A stretch of DNA of 25,040 nucleotides, from contig JAZRPV010000010.1 of assembly GCA_045649455.1 (NCBI GenBank), positions 1 through 25,040 of the forward strand, in the 5' to 3' direction. Below, one piece after another: positions 14,929 to 21,827 of this stretch. A model generated the notes under the pieces. The model had not been told where the DNA came from. It did no database searches and worked only from the letters and a program-made list of their open reading frames with translations. The translations under genes were made by a program, and so were the position numbers. This stretch comes from JAEDES01 sp045649455. Lineage in GTDB: Bacteria; Bacillota_I; Bacilli_A; RF39; UBA660. Position 1 is the first letter of the stretch. Each line of letters begins with the position of its first letter.

Positions 14929-16117
14929 AATTAAACGTATCTTTAGGAACAACAACAACAGGACGTACACCAAGATAATCATTAACATCCGCATGAAACA
15001 TATCATAAAAGCCACCCTCGGTCATTCCAAATTTTAAAGTAACTGATTTACCACCTGTCCAATATGATGTTGAATAAATAAAAGGATATCTGTCAGAACA
15101 TGTACTTAAATTTTCACAAGCAAATGTTTCACTATCAGATATTTCTTCTAAACTAATATGTCTTATTGAATTAACCACCACACCATATTCTTCAATTATT
15201 GTTCTATAATTATCAAAATCTATACTATTAAAATCAATCGTACCAATATAAGGAAAAACATTACCAGTTGCTCCTTTAGCATCAGGAGACTGTTTACCTG
15301 TTGGAGAATCTAATTCCTTAACAATACAATTATTTCCATACTCATCCTCACAAGATACAACTTCATTACCAACATGTAAATTATACATTGTAAGAAGTTT
15401 TACATTATCTCCATCAGTACCGATTGTATAAAATTTTTCTGTACCAATTTTAACAATTGTACCAATTTCATCTAAAGAACCATAAGCTTCTATTGAATAA
15501 GGATCTTCTTCTTCACCAGTATCTCCACCAACACCATTATTTGGAACGCTTGTACCAGTCCCATCACTTTGAATATATTCAAGTGTTAATGATAAATCTA
15601 ATACCACTTGTCCTGTTGGTAAATCACTTGCAACTAAATCTTTTCTATATTCAATTCTAACTTTAATTGGCATTGTTGTACCCTTACTTAAAGTTTGTTT
15701 AGTTGTAATTAATTCGCCATTTTGATAAGTAACTTCATAATTTAAATATTTCTTTTGTGATGCATCTAATTCTGGATTTTTTATAACACTTTCAATCATT
15801 GCATCAATACTACCACTATTAACAACATCAACAGTAAATTCATAGAAATCTCCTGGCATATTTAATGTTGTAGAGAAATCCATTGTACTATTTGTTTTAA
15901 TTTGTGGAACATTAGTAGTTGCACTTCCATTAGTTACTTTAGGATTTGCTAGATGTATATCCCAATCTGCTGATGAAACTTGTGCAGTTCCTTGAATAGT
16001 TAATACTGCATTTAATGCTGCATATGCAATTGTTAATGTAAATACACATACCAATGCAATAGTAAGTATTCCATATAATACTTTTCTATCTTTAATATTG
16101 AAGTTTAATCTTTTCAT
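14927..16117 (-). CDS. Exported surface protein P2 with C-type-lectin-like C-terminus
   Basis: 396 aa. The ATG at 16117 has AGGAG 8 nt upstream. Residues ~10-38 are a hydrophobic export segment ending in TIAYAAL; a QVSSADWDIHLANP stretch follows, like CalY/TasA-type exported fibre proteins. Residues up to ~197 are beta-rich and almost identical to P3. A short acidic linker (GEEEDPYS) leads into the C-terminal domain: GSLDEIGTIV, FYTIGTDGDNVKLL, YNLHVGN, a Cys pair (FACENLSTC), YSTSYWTGG and LGVRPV. The final region is normal in codon use (2 C-ending codons of 32). Position between a sugar-phosphate operon and a Wzx-like flippase fits a cell-envelope role. Ligand unknown. Confidence 0.85.
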   Translation of the reverse strand: MKRLNFNIKDRKVLYGILTIALVCVFTLTIAYAALNAVLTIQGTAQVSSADWDIHLANPKVTNGSATTNVPQIKTNSTMDFSTTLNMPGDFYEFTVDVVNSGSIDAMIESVIKNPELDASQKKYLNYEVTYQNGELITTKQTLSKGTTMPIKVRIEYRKDLVASDLPTGQVVLDLSLTLEYIQSDGTGTSVPNNGVGGDTGEEEDPYSIEAYGSLDEIGTIVKIGTEKFYTIGTDGDNVKLLTMYNLHVGNEVVSCEDEYGNNCIVKELDSPTGKQSPDAKGATGNVFPYIGTIDFNSIDFDNYRTIIEEYGVVVNSIRHISLEEISDSETFACENLSTCSDRYPFIYSTSYWTGGKSVTLKFGMTEGGFYDMFHADVNDYLGVRPVVVVPKDTFN

Positions 16118-16135
16118 AACTACACTCCTATTCTT
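15531..16135 (-). repeat. 605-bp direct repeat copy A (5' half of P2)
   Basis: Aligns without length change to 19637-20241, from the Gly/Asn linker through the start codon to the ribosome site. Identity is above about 90% by eye over compared stretches. Similarity ends sharply in the linker and just upstream of the ribosome site. Confidence 0.85.
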
Positions 16136-16143
16136 ATACATAA

Positions 16144-16172
16144 ATTATAATATCATTTCAAACATATCACAA
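16144..16172 (-). promoter_or_regulatory. Promoter of surface protein P2
   Basis: TATAAT at 16144-16149, exactly 17 bp from TTGTGA at 16167-16172. Unlike P3, which shares its 5' coding half, P2 does not have the AAAACCTTG-plus-TA-repeat promoter. Confidence 0.75.
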
Positions 16173-16199
16173 TAAATTATTTATATATAAGTGTAAACA

Positions 16200-16223
16200 A
16201 AAAAGAAGCCTTAGCTTCTTTTT
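16200..16223 (-). terminator. Terminator of the flippase operon
   Basis: 10-bp perfect stem (AAAAAGAAGC/GCTTCTTTTT) with a 4-nt loop and T run; the TAA stop lies at the loop. Confidence 0.88.
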
Positions 16224-17620
16224 AATTTACTAGTAATTGTCTTTATACAACTCATTAAAAACTCTTTATTTAAAATAATTGAATAAATAACTACAATAAC
16301 TAAATTAAGAATATTTAAATAAATATTTTCTTGATAAAATAAGAAAATTGATAAACTATAAATTAAAATACTCTTTATAATTAAACCTTTATCAAATTTA
16401 ATATTAACATATCTTTTAATATCAAAATGTCTATAAATCATCATTACAAAATAAGCAATTGTTGTAGATAAAGCAGCTGCATATAAACCAATAAATTTAA
16501 TTAAAGCTAAATTAAGAACTATATTTATAACTGCTGCAATAACAGATGTTTTTGAAACAATCTTACTATCTTTCTTAGCTAAATAAATACCACTATATAA
16601 ACAAGCAACTACATTAAATACTGCACCTAATACTAAGAATGGTACATAATAAATTCCTTCATAAAACTTATCATTAATTAATATATAGAATAAAAATGGC
16701 ATACAAGCAATCATTCCTACTCCAAAACAACTAAATAACTTTGTAACTGTATTTACTATATCTGAGAAAAATTCATCTCGATCTTCACTATCAATATGTA
16801 AAGCAGCACTCTCAGTCCAACTTAAATTAAATATACCAAGTAAACTACTTAATAATGTAGGAAACTTATTACTAATAGCATATAACCCATTAGAAGCAGC
16901 TCCTAATATAACATTAATAATAGTTCTATCAGATACATTAACTATCCACCAACTAATTCCATTAGGAACTATTGGTATTGAATAAGCATACATATCTTTA
17001 ATAAGTTTCTTATCAACTAATTTATATGTAAAATATTTATATAATTTTAATCTTATAAATAAATATAATGCTCCAAGTCCATTAGCAACTGCCATAGAAA
17101 TAATCATTCCAGGAGCTCCCATATTAAATCCAAGTATTAATACTATATTACTTACAATAGTCATTACACCTGTAATAATACAACTAATTGAAAAATCTAA
17201 TGTCTTACCAAATCCTCTTGTAACTTGTAATAAGTTACCAGAAAGTAAACATATAATAATATCAATCCAAATAATAAATTGATAATCAAATTTCCAAAAT
17301 AAACATACAATCCAATATAAAATACTAAATAATACTAAACTTATACTAAGAATATAATAATTATTACTCATTAAAGTCTTCGTATCTTTATCTTTCCCTC
17401 TAGCATCAACTAAGAATCTAAATATACTCATTTCAAGTTCCATTGTAATTAAAGGAACTAATAAAGTAATATAAGTAGTAATTAAATCAACAATACCATA
17501 ATCACTTGTAGTTAAATAACTAGTATATAAAGGTAATAAGAAAAAAGAAATTAATTGAGTACAAAGTTTACCAATAAATATAATTATTGTATTCTTCATT
17601 AAACTCTTCTTTTTATTCAT
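16211..17620 (-). CDS. Wzx/MATE-type polysaccharide flippase
   Basis: 469 aa with about 12-14 hydrophobic segments from residue 9 to 465. The N-terminus (NTIIIFIGKLCTQLISFFLLPLY) and TSDYGIVDLITTY are typical of the polysaccharide-exporter/Wzx branch of the MOP superfamily, which flips lipid-linked oligosaccharides across the membrane. PIVPNGISWWIVNVSDRTIIN at the mid-point matches the second-half repeat start of this family. AGGTGG precedes the ATG, which overlaps the VanZ-family stop by 8 nt. No glycosyltransferases are adjacent, so the carried glycan is unknown; a MurJ-like lipid II role is less likely by motif but not excluded. Confidence 0.88.
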   Translation of the reverse strand: MNKKKSLMKNTIIIFIGKLCTQLISFFLLPLYTSYLTTSDYGIVDLITTYITLLVPLITMELEMSIFRFLVDARGKDKDTKTLMSNNYYILSISLVLFSILYWIVCLFWKFDYQFIIWIDIIICLLSGNLLQVTRGFGKTLDFSISCIITGVMTIVSNIVLILGFNMGAPGMIISMAVANGLGALYLFIRLKLYKYFTYKLVDKKLIKDMYAYSIPIVPNGISWWIVNVSDRTIINVILGAASNGLYAISNKFPTLLSSLLGIFNLSWTESAALHIDSEDRDEFFSDIVNTVTKLFSCFGVGMIACMPFLFYILINDKFYEGIYYVPFLVLGAVFNVVACLYSGIYLAKKDSKIVSKTSVIAAVINIVLNLALIKFIGLYAAALSTTIAYFVMMIYRHFDIKRYVNIKFDKGLIIKSILIYSLSIFLFYQENIYLNILNLVIVVIYSIILNKEFLMSCIKTITSKLKRS

Positions 17621-18128
17621 CAGATTCCACCTGTTTCTTTTTTTTCTTTCTCTTTCTAAGAAAATGTATTTCAGTCTTTCTAGTTTTTAATTTGAATTTT
17701 TTACCCCAATTCCAAACTCCTAAACTAGATCCTACTGTATCTATCACAACATCAATCACACCAGCACTTCTACCTGGTACAAAATATTGATGTACTTCAT
17801 CACTAATAGCATATAACATACAAAGTATAACAGCATATATATATGTTCTTTTATCTACTAATCTAAATTCTTTTAATGTATAAATCATTAAATAACCAAG
17901 TACAAAATAAACTAATAGATGCGCTCCCTTTCTAACAGGAGTAACAAACCAATCTACATATTTTATTTTCTCTGCATCAGTTAAATCTCTTTCTAATAAG
18001 AATTCAATAGTCCCTATAATTAAACCATCACTTTTTCTAGTAGAAACTTCACCTGTATCATTCGAAAATAAAAATATCAGTAACATCCACCCTATTAATA
18101 AGGTAAGTTTAAACATCTTTTTTGTCAT
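17613..18128 (-). CDS. VanZ-family membrane protein
   Basis: 171 aa with AAGGTGA before the ATG. Four hydrophobic segments and the conserved VanZ features: W-x-x-x-IFLFSN near residue 14-23, RKGAHLLVYFVLGY at about 66-79, and LYAISDEVHQYFVPGRS at about 104-120 followed by D-x-x-x-D-x-x-G. VanZ is linked to low-level teicoplanin resistance, but most homologues have no proven role. The basic KKKKK tail is cytoplasmic. It sits between the Cys-cluster protein and the flippase and overlaps the latter by 8 nt. Confidence 0.9.
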   Translation of the reverse strand: MTKKMFKLTLLIGWMLLIFLFSNDTGEVSTRKSDGLIIGTIEFLLERDLTDAEKIKYVDWFVTPVRKGAHLLVYFVLGYLMIYTLKEFRLVDKRTYIYAVILCMLYAISDEVHQYFVPGRSAGVIDVVIDTVGSSLGVWNWGKKFKLKTRKTEIHFLRKRKKKKKQVESDE

Positions 18129-18160
18129 ATTATCACCTTATATAAATATAACACAAAATA

Positions 18161-18805
18161 CTATCTTTTAGAATATATTTTTATACCATCAGATACATTT
18201 ACTGCACGTTTTATCTCATCAGGATAACATCTAGCAAGTAAAGGAATCATTCCTTTTACATCTTCTACTTCAATAGGACTAATATCTCTAAAATCCCCTT
18301 TAGCAACATCTAAGAATAATTGATATGCATCTTCTCTAAGTTTTTCTTCAACACTCTTACCAGTAAATCTTTTAACTAGTTTTCTAAGTTGCTTTTGATA
18401 ACTTCCCCATTCACGAACAATATCAAATGGATTAATATCAGGTCTACAAGGACCATCACTACTAGGAATTAAATTAATACCACCACTTGGTCTGTCATTA
18501 ACACTATAAGTACATCCATCTTCTTTTAACATACTACATTGTTTTTTAAATGATAATAAGTCAACAATATCTCTACCAGTATTTCTCGCTCTTAAATATA
18601 AAAAAGGTATACAAGTCATTCTACCATTAGGAAGTCTATTAAACTCTAAGAATGAAACTATAGATATATTACCCTCTTCTAACTTTTGGTATATAGCATT
18701 TAAACTAAGATCATTAAAATCTTTAGTAGAATAATCGCATCCACTTTTCTTACAGCATTTACCTCCACACTTACTACATATTTCTCTATTCTCTACTCTT
18801 TCCAT
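18161..18805 (-). CDS. Cysteine-cluster (YkgJ-type zinc/iron-binding) protein
   Basis: 214 aa with GAGGTG before the ATG. The N-terminal CSKCGGKCCKKSGC cluster, a second CSMLKEDGC with a following DRPSGG, and a later GPCRP recall the YkgJ/UPF0153-type putative zinc- or iron-chelating proteins, where the clusters join to bind a metal or Fe-S centre. The C-terminal half is helical and basic with no motif I recognise. No membrane segment. First gene of the unit with VanZ and the flippase (32-nt gap, no terminator seen). The biochemical role is not known. Confidence 0.75.
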   Translation of the reverse strand: MERVENREICSKCGGKCCKKSGCDYSTKDFNDLSLNAIYQKLEEGNISIVSFLEFNRLPNGRMTCIPFLYLRARNTGRDIVDLLSFKKQCSMLKEDGCTYSVNDRPSGGINLIPSSDGPCRPDINPFDIVREWGSYQKQLRKLVKRFTGKSVEEKLREDAYQLFLDVAKGDFRDISPIEVEDVKGMIPLLARCYPDEIKRAVNVSDGIKIYSKR

Positions 18806-18828
18806 AACCCACCTCGAAAACGACTAAT

Positions 18829-18834
18829 ATTATA
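18829..18834 (-). promoter_or_regulatory. Extended -10 promoter of the Cys-cluster/VanZ/flippase unit
   Basis: TGTTATAAT (TATAAT at 18829-18834) about 24 nt before the start codon; the upstream -35 region is only a T run (the tail of the P3 terminator). Confidence 0.6.
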
Positions 18835-18872
18835 ACACAAAATTCAAAATAAAAAAAGTAATTAAAAAATAA

Positions 18873-18889
18873 CCCTCGCTAAGCGAGGG
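18873..18889 (-). terminator. GC-rich terminator downstream of P3
   Basis: 7-bp stem CCCTCGC/GCGAGGG with a 3-nt loop, followed on the minus strand by TTATTTTTTAATTAC and seven T. It is the only GC-rich terminator in the window and lies about 135 nt after the P3 stop instead of on it. Confidence 0.8.
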
Positions 18890-19024
18890 CTATTCAATAT
18901 ACTATTTATTATATCTATCCTATCGTTAACATAGATATATCATCGGCTACAAGCAAACTTTCGCCTTATGCAGCCGGGTACTAATTTATTCCACAAATTG
19001 TACCCATAAGAAATCAGAGATTTC
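18890..19024 (-). ncRNA. Unexplained structured 3' region (possible RNA element) after P3
   Basis: No reading frame of note. On the minus strand it contains consecutive stem-loops: GAAATC/GATTTC (19010-19024); GGGTAC plus AATTT pairing with AAATT plus GTACCC (18976-19005, one bulge); an imperfect GGCT...AGCC hairpin (18945-18975); and a perfect 9-bp stem (18910-18918 with 18931-18939). The GC-rich terminator follows. It does not match any riboswitch or ribozyme consensus I know. It could be a processed 3' UTR RNA, a standalone small RNA or a recognition structure for the adjacent variable region. No separate promoter is evident. Confidence 0.45.
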
Positions 19025-20223
19025 TAGAAATTAGATTTAGAGATAATTATAACTGGACGCACGCCGTAGTTGCGACCATAGCTAGAGTTGCTGCTGAAGA
19101 AGTCACCACTACTATCTACGTACCATACACCGATAGTACTAAAGGCCGACCCAGACCAGTAAGATGTTGAGTAAATCCATGGGTAAGCAGATCCTGTACA
19201 TGTATTATCAGTATCACTACACCCTATTTCTTCACTTGTTAATTCATCTTTTGTAATAAGTCTTGCCTCTACTACATCTACTCCATAATTTGATTCTAAG
19301 ATTGTTTTATAGTTATTTACATAGCCTTCTACTATACTTCCACTATAATCACTATCGTTTGTTCCTTTTTGTGTATCACTTGAAAATGCTGTTGTACCAT
19401 TACTTATTGATTGTCCTGATACATAACCTAGCATTGTTGAATCTTGCTTTCCTGTTGCTTCTGCTCCATAAGCAGTCCAAACACTATTATATTCACCACC
19501 AACATATAAATTATACATTGAAAGTAGTTTAACATTGTCGTCTTCAGTTCCAATTGTATAGAATTGTTGGTCTCCTATTGTAACAATTGTACCAATTGCA
19601 TCTAAACTACCATTTGCAGATACATTAGATCCACCCACACCATTATTTGGAACACTTGTACCAGTCCCATCACTTTGAATATATTCAAGTGTTAATGATA
19701 AATCTAATACTACTTGACCAGTTGGTAAATCAGAAGCAATTAAATCTTTTCTATATTCAATTCGAACCTTTATCGGCATTGTTGTACCCTTACTTAAAGT
19801 TTGTTTAGTTGTGATTGATTCTCCATTTTGATAAGTAACTTCATAATTTAAATATTTCTTTTGTGATGCATCTAATTCTGGATTTTTTATAACATTCTCA
19901 ATCATGGCATCAATACTACCACTATTAACAACATCAACAATAAATTCATAAAAATCTCCCGGCATATTTAATGTTGTTGTAAAATCCATTGTACTATTTG
20001 TTTTAATTTGAGGAACATTAGTTGTTGCACTTCCATCAGTTACTTTAGGATTTGCAAGATGAATATCCCAATCAGCAGAAGAAACTTGTGCACTACCTTG
20101 AATTGTTAATACTGCATTTAATGCTGCATACGCAATTGTTAATGTAAATACACATACCAATGCAATAGTAAGTATTCCATATAATACTTTTCTATCTTTA
20201 ATATTAAAGTTTAATCTTTTCAT
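19024..20223 (-). CDS. Exported surface protein P3 with putative hypervariable C-terminus
   Basis: 399 aa; the ATG at 20223 has GGAG 8 nt upstream. Residues 1-~195 repeat P2 nearly exactly: export segment ending TIAYAAL, then QVSSADWDIHLANP and a beta-rich part. After a short SNVSAN linker the C-terminal domain has GSLDAIGTIV, FYTIGTEDDNVKLL, YNLYVGG, ARLITKDEL, a Cys pair (C-x5-C), YSTSYWSG and YGVRPV (387-391). Residues ~354-386 are encoded by sequence very unlike the rest: about 51% G+C, with GGG, TCG, GCC, CGC and GGC codons and 14 C-ending codons of 33. This is consistent with a diversity-generating-retroelement target of C-type-lectin fold. Its promoter resembles that of P1, its 5' half that of P2. 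Confidence 0.88.
   Translation of the reverse strand: MKRLNFNIKDRKVLYGILTIALVCVFTLTIAYAALNAVLTIQGSAQVSSADWDIHLANPKVTDGSATTNVPQIKTNSTMDFTTTLNMPGDFYEFIVDVVNSGSIDAMIENVIKNPELDASQKKYLNYEVTYQNGESITTKQTLSKGTTMPIKVRIEYRKDLIASDLPTGQVVLDLSLTLEYIQSDGTGTSVPNNGVGGSNVSANGSLDAIGTIVTIGDQQFYTIGTEDDNVKLLSMYNLYVGGEYNSVWTAYGAEATGKQDSTMLGYVSGQSISNGTTAFSSDTQKGTNDSDYSGSIVEGYVNNYKTILESNYGVDVVEARLITKDELTSEEIGCSDTDNTCTGSAYPWIYSTSYWSGSAFSTIGVWYVDSSGDFFSSNSSYGRNYGVRPVIIISKSNF
19055..19165 (-). other. Candidate DGR variable repeat (VR) at the 3' end of P3
   Basis: Coding segment between the conserved YW and GVRPV motifs. C-ending codons encode A, I, Y, D, F, F, S, S, N, S, R, N, Y and G, all reachable from AAC by adenine-only change. 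The 3' boundary is a GC-rich 11-mer (GGCGTGCGTCC on the coding strand, 19055-19065), suitable as an IMH-like anchor. No template copy was found in the window, so the call rests on composition and position. Confidence 0.5.
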
Positions 20224-20241
20224 AACTACACTCCAATTCTT
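19637..20241 (-). repeat. 605-bp direct repeat copy B (5' half of P3)
   Basis: Partner of 15531-16135, equal in length with scattered substitutions, some silent. It covers the ribosome site, export segment and constant domain up to the linker. Confidence 0.85.
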
Positions 20242-20260
20242 TATATCATAATCTAATTGT

Positions 20261-20287
20261 ATTATATATACATATATAAACACAAGG
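20261..20287 (-). promoter_or_regulatory. P3 promoter, sharing elements with the P1 promoter
   Basis: TATAAT at 20261-20266, an imperfect TA-rich spacer interrupted by a C, and CCTTG at 20283-20287. The 26 nt at 20245-20270 match 1706-1731 upstream of P1 with one mismatch. CCTTG is 2 bp closer to TATAAT than at P1. No good -35 at 17 bp. Confidence 0.55.
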
Positions 20288-20325
20288 TTTTATATAAACT
20301 TAAAATGTAAAATTACATAAAAAAA

Positions 20326-20343
20326 TTCTACTCTTCAGTAGAA
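20326..20343 (-). terminator. Terminator of the MurE-like gene
   Basis: 7-bp stem TTCTACT/AGTAGAA with a 4-nt loop and a seven-T tract on the minus strand; contains the TAG stop. Confidence 0.85.
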
Positions 20344-21725
20344 CTTTCTTTTAAATTTCTATCAGCCAGAAAACTATAAACTCTATTAATATCTGTATAT
20401 TTACCAAGTATTAATACAATATCGTTATCAGAAGCCATATTAATTGCTTTTTTAATCGCATCATCTCTATCAATAACAACTTCATAATTTGAATATTCTT
20501 TTATCTTAGAAGTTATATCATTAATTATATTATTAGGATCTTCTCTTCTATTATTATCAGAAGTAAATATAGCATAAGTACTATTCTTAACAACAATCTC
20601 TCCTACACCACTTCTTCTAAATTTATCAACTTCTCCTTCTTGTCCAACAACAACATAAACACTACTATAATTTAAAGTATTAATAAAACTTAACAATCTA
20701 TAAATACTATTAACAGTATGTGCATAATCAACCATTACTTTAAAACAATTATCTGTCTTTAAGAACACCAAATGATTAGGTACATTAATCTTTTCTATTC
20801 TTGATACTAATACATTTAAACCTATCCCTAATTCTAAACATGTCAGTAATGCAGCCGCTAAATTATATACATTAAAATCCCCTAATAATGGACTAAATAA
20901 TTTAAATTCAAATCCTTTATATTTAAACACAATACTAGTCTTATTATACATACATTTATAATCAACTATTTGTAATGTACAGTCACTTTCTTTTCCATAT
21001 GTTACTACATTGCCTTTACAAGCATCTAATACTTTAGAAAAATAAATATCATCTTTATTTAATACTTGTATTCCTGTATCTTTACATTTTTGAAATAATT
21101 CTAACTTCGCTCTAAAATAATTATCAAAATTACCATGAACATCTAAATGATCACTCATAATATTTGTATAAACACAAATATCAAAATCCATTGCTTTTAA
21201 TGTTCCATCTACTAAAGACTTACTTCCCGCTTCAATAACCGCATAATAACAATTAAATTTAACAAATTCATCTAAATACTTATATACATTATTAACATTA
21301 AATTCACTTTTTTCATTATAAGTATTTAATATTCTATAATCCTCATCTAAAAAACCACATACATCTTTACCAAGTAAACATTGTATTATCATCCCAACAC
21401 TACTCTTACCTTCAGTACCAGTAATTCCAATAGTCTTTAATTTTAAATCAGGTAAATCATAATATTTCTCTACTAAATAAGGATATTCTCTACTAGGATT
21501 TTCAACTTTAACAACTAGTACATCTCTTTTTCCAACATCACCATCAACAACAACACAAACTGCTCCTCTTTTAATTGCCTCATCAACTTGATAATATCTT
21601 TCTGTATTATTCTTACTTACACAAACAAATAAATCTCCAGGAACAACTTCTAAATAGTTATTTTTTATACCTGAAATATTAATATCATAATTAACATCTT
21701 TATATAATGAATTAATCTTTTTCAT
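20328..21725 (-). CDS. MurE-like Mur ligase with divergent motifs
   Basis: 465 aa; the ATG at 21725 has AGGTG upstream. Three Mur domains are visible. The N-terminal UDP-binding-type domain has GDLFVCV and EAIKRGAVCVVVD. The ATPase P-loop reads GTEGKSS (103-109) where MurE has GTNGKTT. SDHLDVHG (191-198), the carbamylated-lysine motif AK (K207) and VDYAHT (332-337) are present. The substrate motif is DNNRREDP (390-397), close to the DNPR of meso-diaminopimelate-type MurE. Differences: EAGSKS for E-V-S-S-H, NVPNHL for the usual PGR, and GKYTD (441-445) for GKGHE. It may be the cell's MurE or a paralogue that adds another residue. Transcribed divergently from the arginase-fold gene. Confidence 0.8.
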   Translation of the reverse strand: MKKINSLYKDVNYDINISGIKNNYLEVVPGDLFVCVSKNNTERYYQVDEAIKRGAVCVVVDGDVGKRDVLVVKVENPSREYPYLVEKYYDLPDLKLKTIGITGTEGKSSVGMIIQCLLGKDVCGFLDEDYRILNTYNEKSEFNVNNVYKYLDEFVKFNCYYAVIEAGSKSLVDGTLKAMDFDICVYTNIMSDHLDVHGNFDNYFRAKLELFQKCKDTGIQVLNKDDIYFSKVLDACKGNVVTYGKESDCTLQIVDYKCMYNKTSIVFKYKGFEFKLFSPLLGDFNVYNLAAALLTCLELGIGLNVLVSRIEKINVPNHLVFLKTDNCFKVMVDYAHTVNSIYRLLSFINTLNYSSVYVVVGQEGEVDKFRRSGVGEIVVKNSTYAIFTSDNNRREDPNNIINDITSKIKEYSNYEVVIDRDDAIKKAINMASDNDIVLILGKYTDINRVYSFLADRNLKESSTEE

Positions 21726-21742
21726 ATTCTTCACCTATTATA

Positions 21743-21748
21743 ATTATA
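21743..21748 (-). promoter_or_regulatory. -10 element of the MurE-like gene
   Basis: TATAAT at 21743-21748 (a second overlapping option at 21737-21742), in the divergent intergenic region; the -35 at 17 bp (TTTAAT) is weak. Confidence 0.45.
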
Positions 21749-21780
21749 CAATAAACATCAAATAAATTAAAGGAAATAAC

Positions 21781-21809
21781 TTGATATAACTTTATAATTA
21801 AGATAAAAT
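21781..21809 (+). promoter_or_regulatory. Promoter of the arginase-fold gene
   Basis: TTGATA at 21781-21786, a 17-bp spacer and TAAAAT at 21804-21809; AAGGTGA and the ATG follow closely. Confidence 0.7.
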
Positions 21810-21827
21810 TAATTAAGGTGATATATA

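Noticed and set aside
14950..15065. DGR variable segment in P2
   Set aside because: A few GC-rich codons (ACC, GAG, GGC, GCG) occur, but only 2 of 32 are C-ending, too weak to support the call.
18940..19010. Riboswitch or self-cleaving ribozyme
   Set aside because: The GGCGAAAG and CGATGA stretches recall c-di-GMP-I and hammerhead elements, but the conserved cores are incomplete, and the region precedes a terminator and then a separate promoter.
18890..19024. Template repeat (TR) of a DGR just after P3
   Set aside because: I compared this stretch with the P3 variable segment on the coding strand and saw no adenine-tolerant match; it forms hairpins instead.
18870..19024. Integron attC site or mobile-element end
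   Set aside because: GTTAACG does not fit the attC core pattern GTTRRRY, there is no paired inverse core, and no transposase or integrase gene is in the window.
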